Assembly: GCF_026891935.1 (NCBI RefSeq)
Contig: NZ_JAPTGC010000001.1
Coordinates: 186,001-250,000 of the forward strand
Length of the DNA: 64,000 nt
Reading direction: 5' to 3'
From: Methanocorpusculum vombati
GTDB lineage: Archaea; Halobacteriota; Methanomicrobia; Methanomicrobiales; Methanocorpusculaceae
The translations under genes and the position numbers were made by a program. This document shows, in pieces, positions 63,836-64,000 of this stretch. Position 1 is the stretch's first letter, and every line of letters starts with the position of its first letter. The notes beneath the pieces are model-generated. The model ran no database searches. It saw only the letters and a program-made list of their open reading frames with translations, and was not told the DNA's origin.

Positions 63836-64000
63836 ATGGCGTTATCCTACAAAGAGTTCTGTCGTTTCTGGGGCAAGGGGTTCTTACTTGCCGCAATTAT
63901 TGCTGCAATTGCCGGTCTTCTGACGGGAGACGGTGAGTGGGTGGGTATGCTGTATCTTGGTGCGGCAGTTCTGCTGGTGCTTGCGGTGGTGTTTCTGATG
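63836..64000 (+). CDS. Partial membrane protein, truncated by window end
   Basis: An open frame of at least 55 codons runs off the right edge. The visible part begins MALSYKEFCRFWGKG and has two hydrophobic stretches, LLAAIIAAIAGLLTG and GMLYLGAAVLLVLAVVFLM, so it is a membrane protein. The family cannot be told from this. It is divergent from cls with a 60-bp gap that contains two dyads. Confidence 0.6.
   Translation, partial: MALSYKEFCRFWGKGFLLAAIIAAIAGLLTGDGEWVGMLYLGAAVLLVLAVVFLM

Overview
The window comes from a methanogenic archaeon. The evidence is archaeal-type or methanogen-type genes: cofH (coenzyme F420), a tfrAB-type thiol:fumarate reductase pair that uses coenzyme M and coenzyme B, class I lysyl-tRNA synthetase, archaeal riboflavin synthase (RibC), archaeal SepF, SecD/SecF, an S26B signal peptidase and RtcB with archease. 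TATA-like boxes just upstream of start codons suggest leaderless transcripts. Lipobox lipoproteins, PEGA-domain proteins and a two-subunit pyruvate carboxylase suggest Methanomicrobiales, and Methanocorpusculum is plausible. The genus call is an inference that needs a database match.

Layout. 1-4.9 kb: lipoprotein, secF-secD, a ferredoxin/flavodoxin protein and an AT-rich FkbM methyltransferase. 4.9-7.4 kb: a small accessory region holding a ribbon-helix-helix protein, a cluster of GTTACC/GGTAAC palindromes, a Fic protein, a triple 72-bp tandem repeat, an antitoxin-like fragment and tRNA-Met. 7.5-15.3 kb: a biotin locus with pyruvate carboxylase (pycB-pycA), an ECF biotin transporter (bioY-ecfA1-ecfA2-ecfT), divergent bioB, and a biotin ligase that carries a DNA-binding domain. 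A BirA-like operator straddles a TATA-like element between bioY and bioB. 15.5-18.2 kb: RNA-ligase operon (small protein, archease, rtcB, ThuA-like protein). 18.2-24.7 kb: an NgBR-like prenyltransferase subunit, DUF1848, a prepilin peptidase, redox proteins, the catalytic cis-prenyltransferase and a radical SAM protein. 24.7-28.7 kb: lysS, ogt, cofH and the signal peptidase. 28.9-31.8 kb: PUA protein, sepF, ZPR1-like protein and Rsm22-like methyltransferase.

32-38.6 kb: secreted proteins, purM with aspartate kinase, ribC with an aminotransferase, and purE. 38.7-43.8 kb: acetyltransferase, an orphan solute-binding lipoprotein, thioredoxin-reductase-like protein, peptide deformylase and two PEGA-domain surface proteins. 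43.9-49.3 kb: tfrA-tfrB, then csoR and a metal-transporting ATPase. 49.3-54.4 kb: SPL-like radical SAM protein, SDR and phosphotransferase pair, a duplicated membrane protein, and an operon of hpt, a zinc ribbon and an unknown protein. 54.4-55.2 kb: gene-poor DNA with a 25-bp inverted repeat. 55.2-64 kb: a large GLUG/InlB-repeat surface protein, carA-carB, AT-rich spacer, cardiolipin synthase and the start of a membrane protein.

Three points stand out. First, cis-prenyltransferase function appears to be split between two complementary half-equipped genes 3.7 kb apart. Second, the biotin locus appears self-regulated, and only the last biosynthetic step (BioB) is present here. Third, several palindromic or repeated non-coding elements have no assigned function (5427-5681, 6849-7064, 28698-28774, 31925-31959 and 54756-55021).
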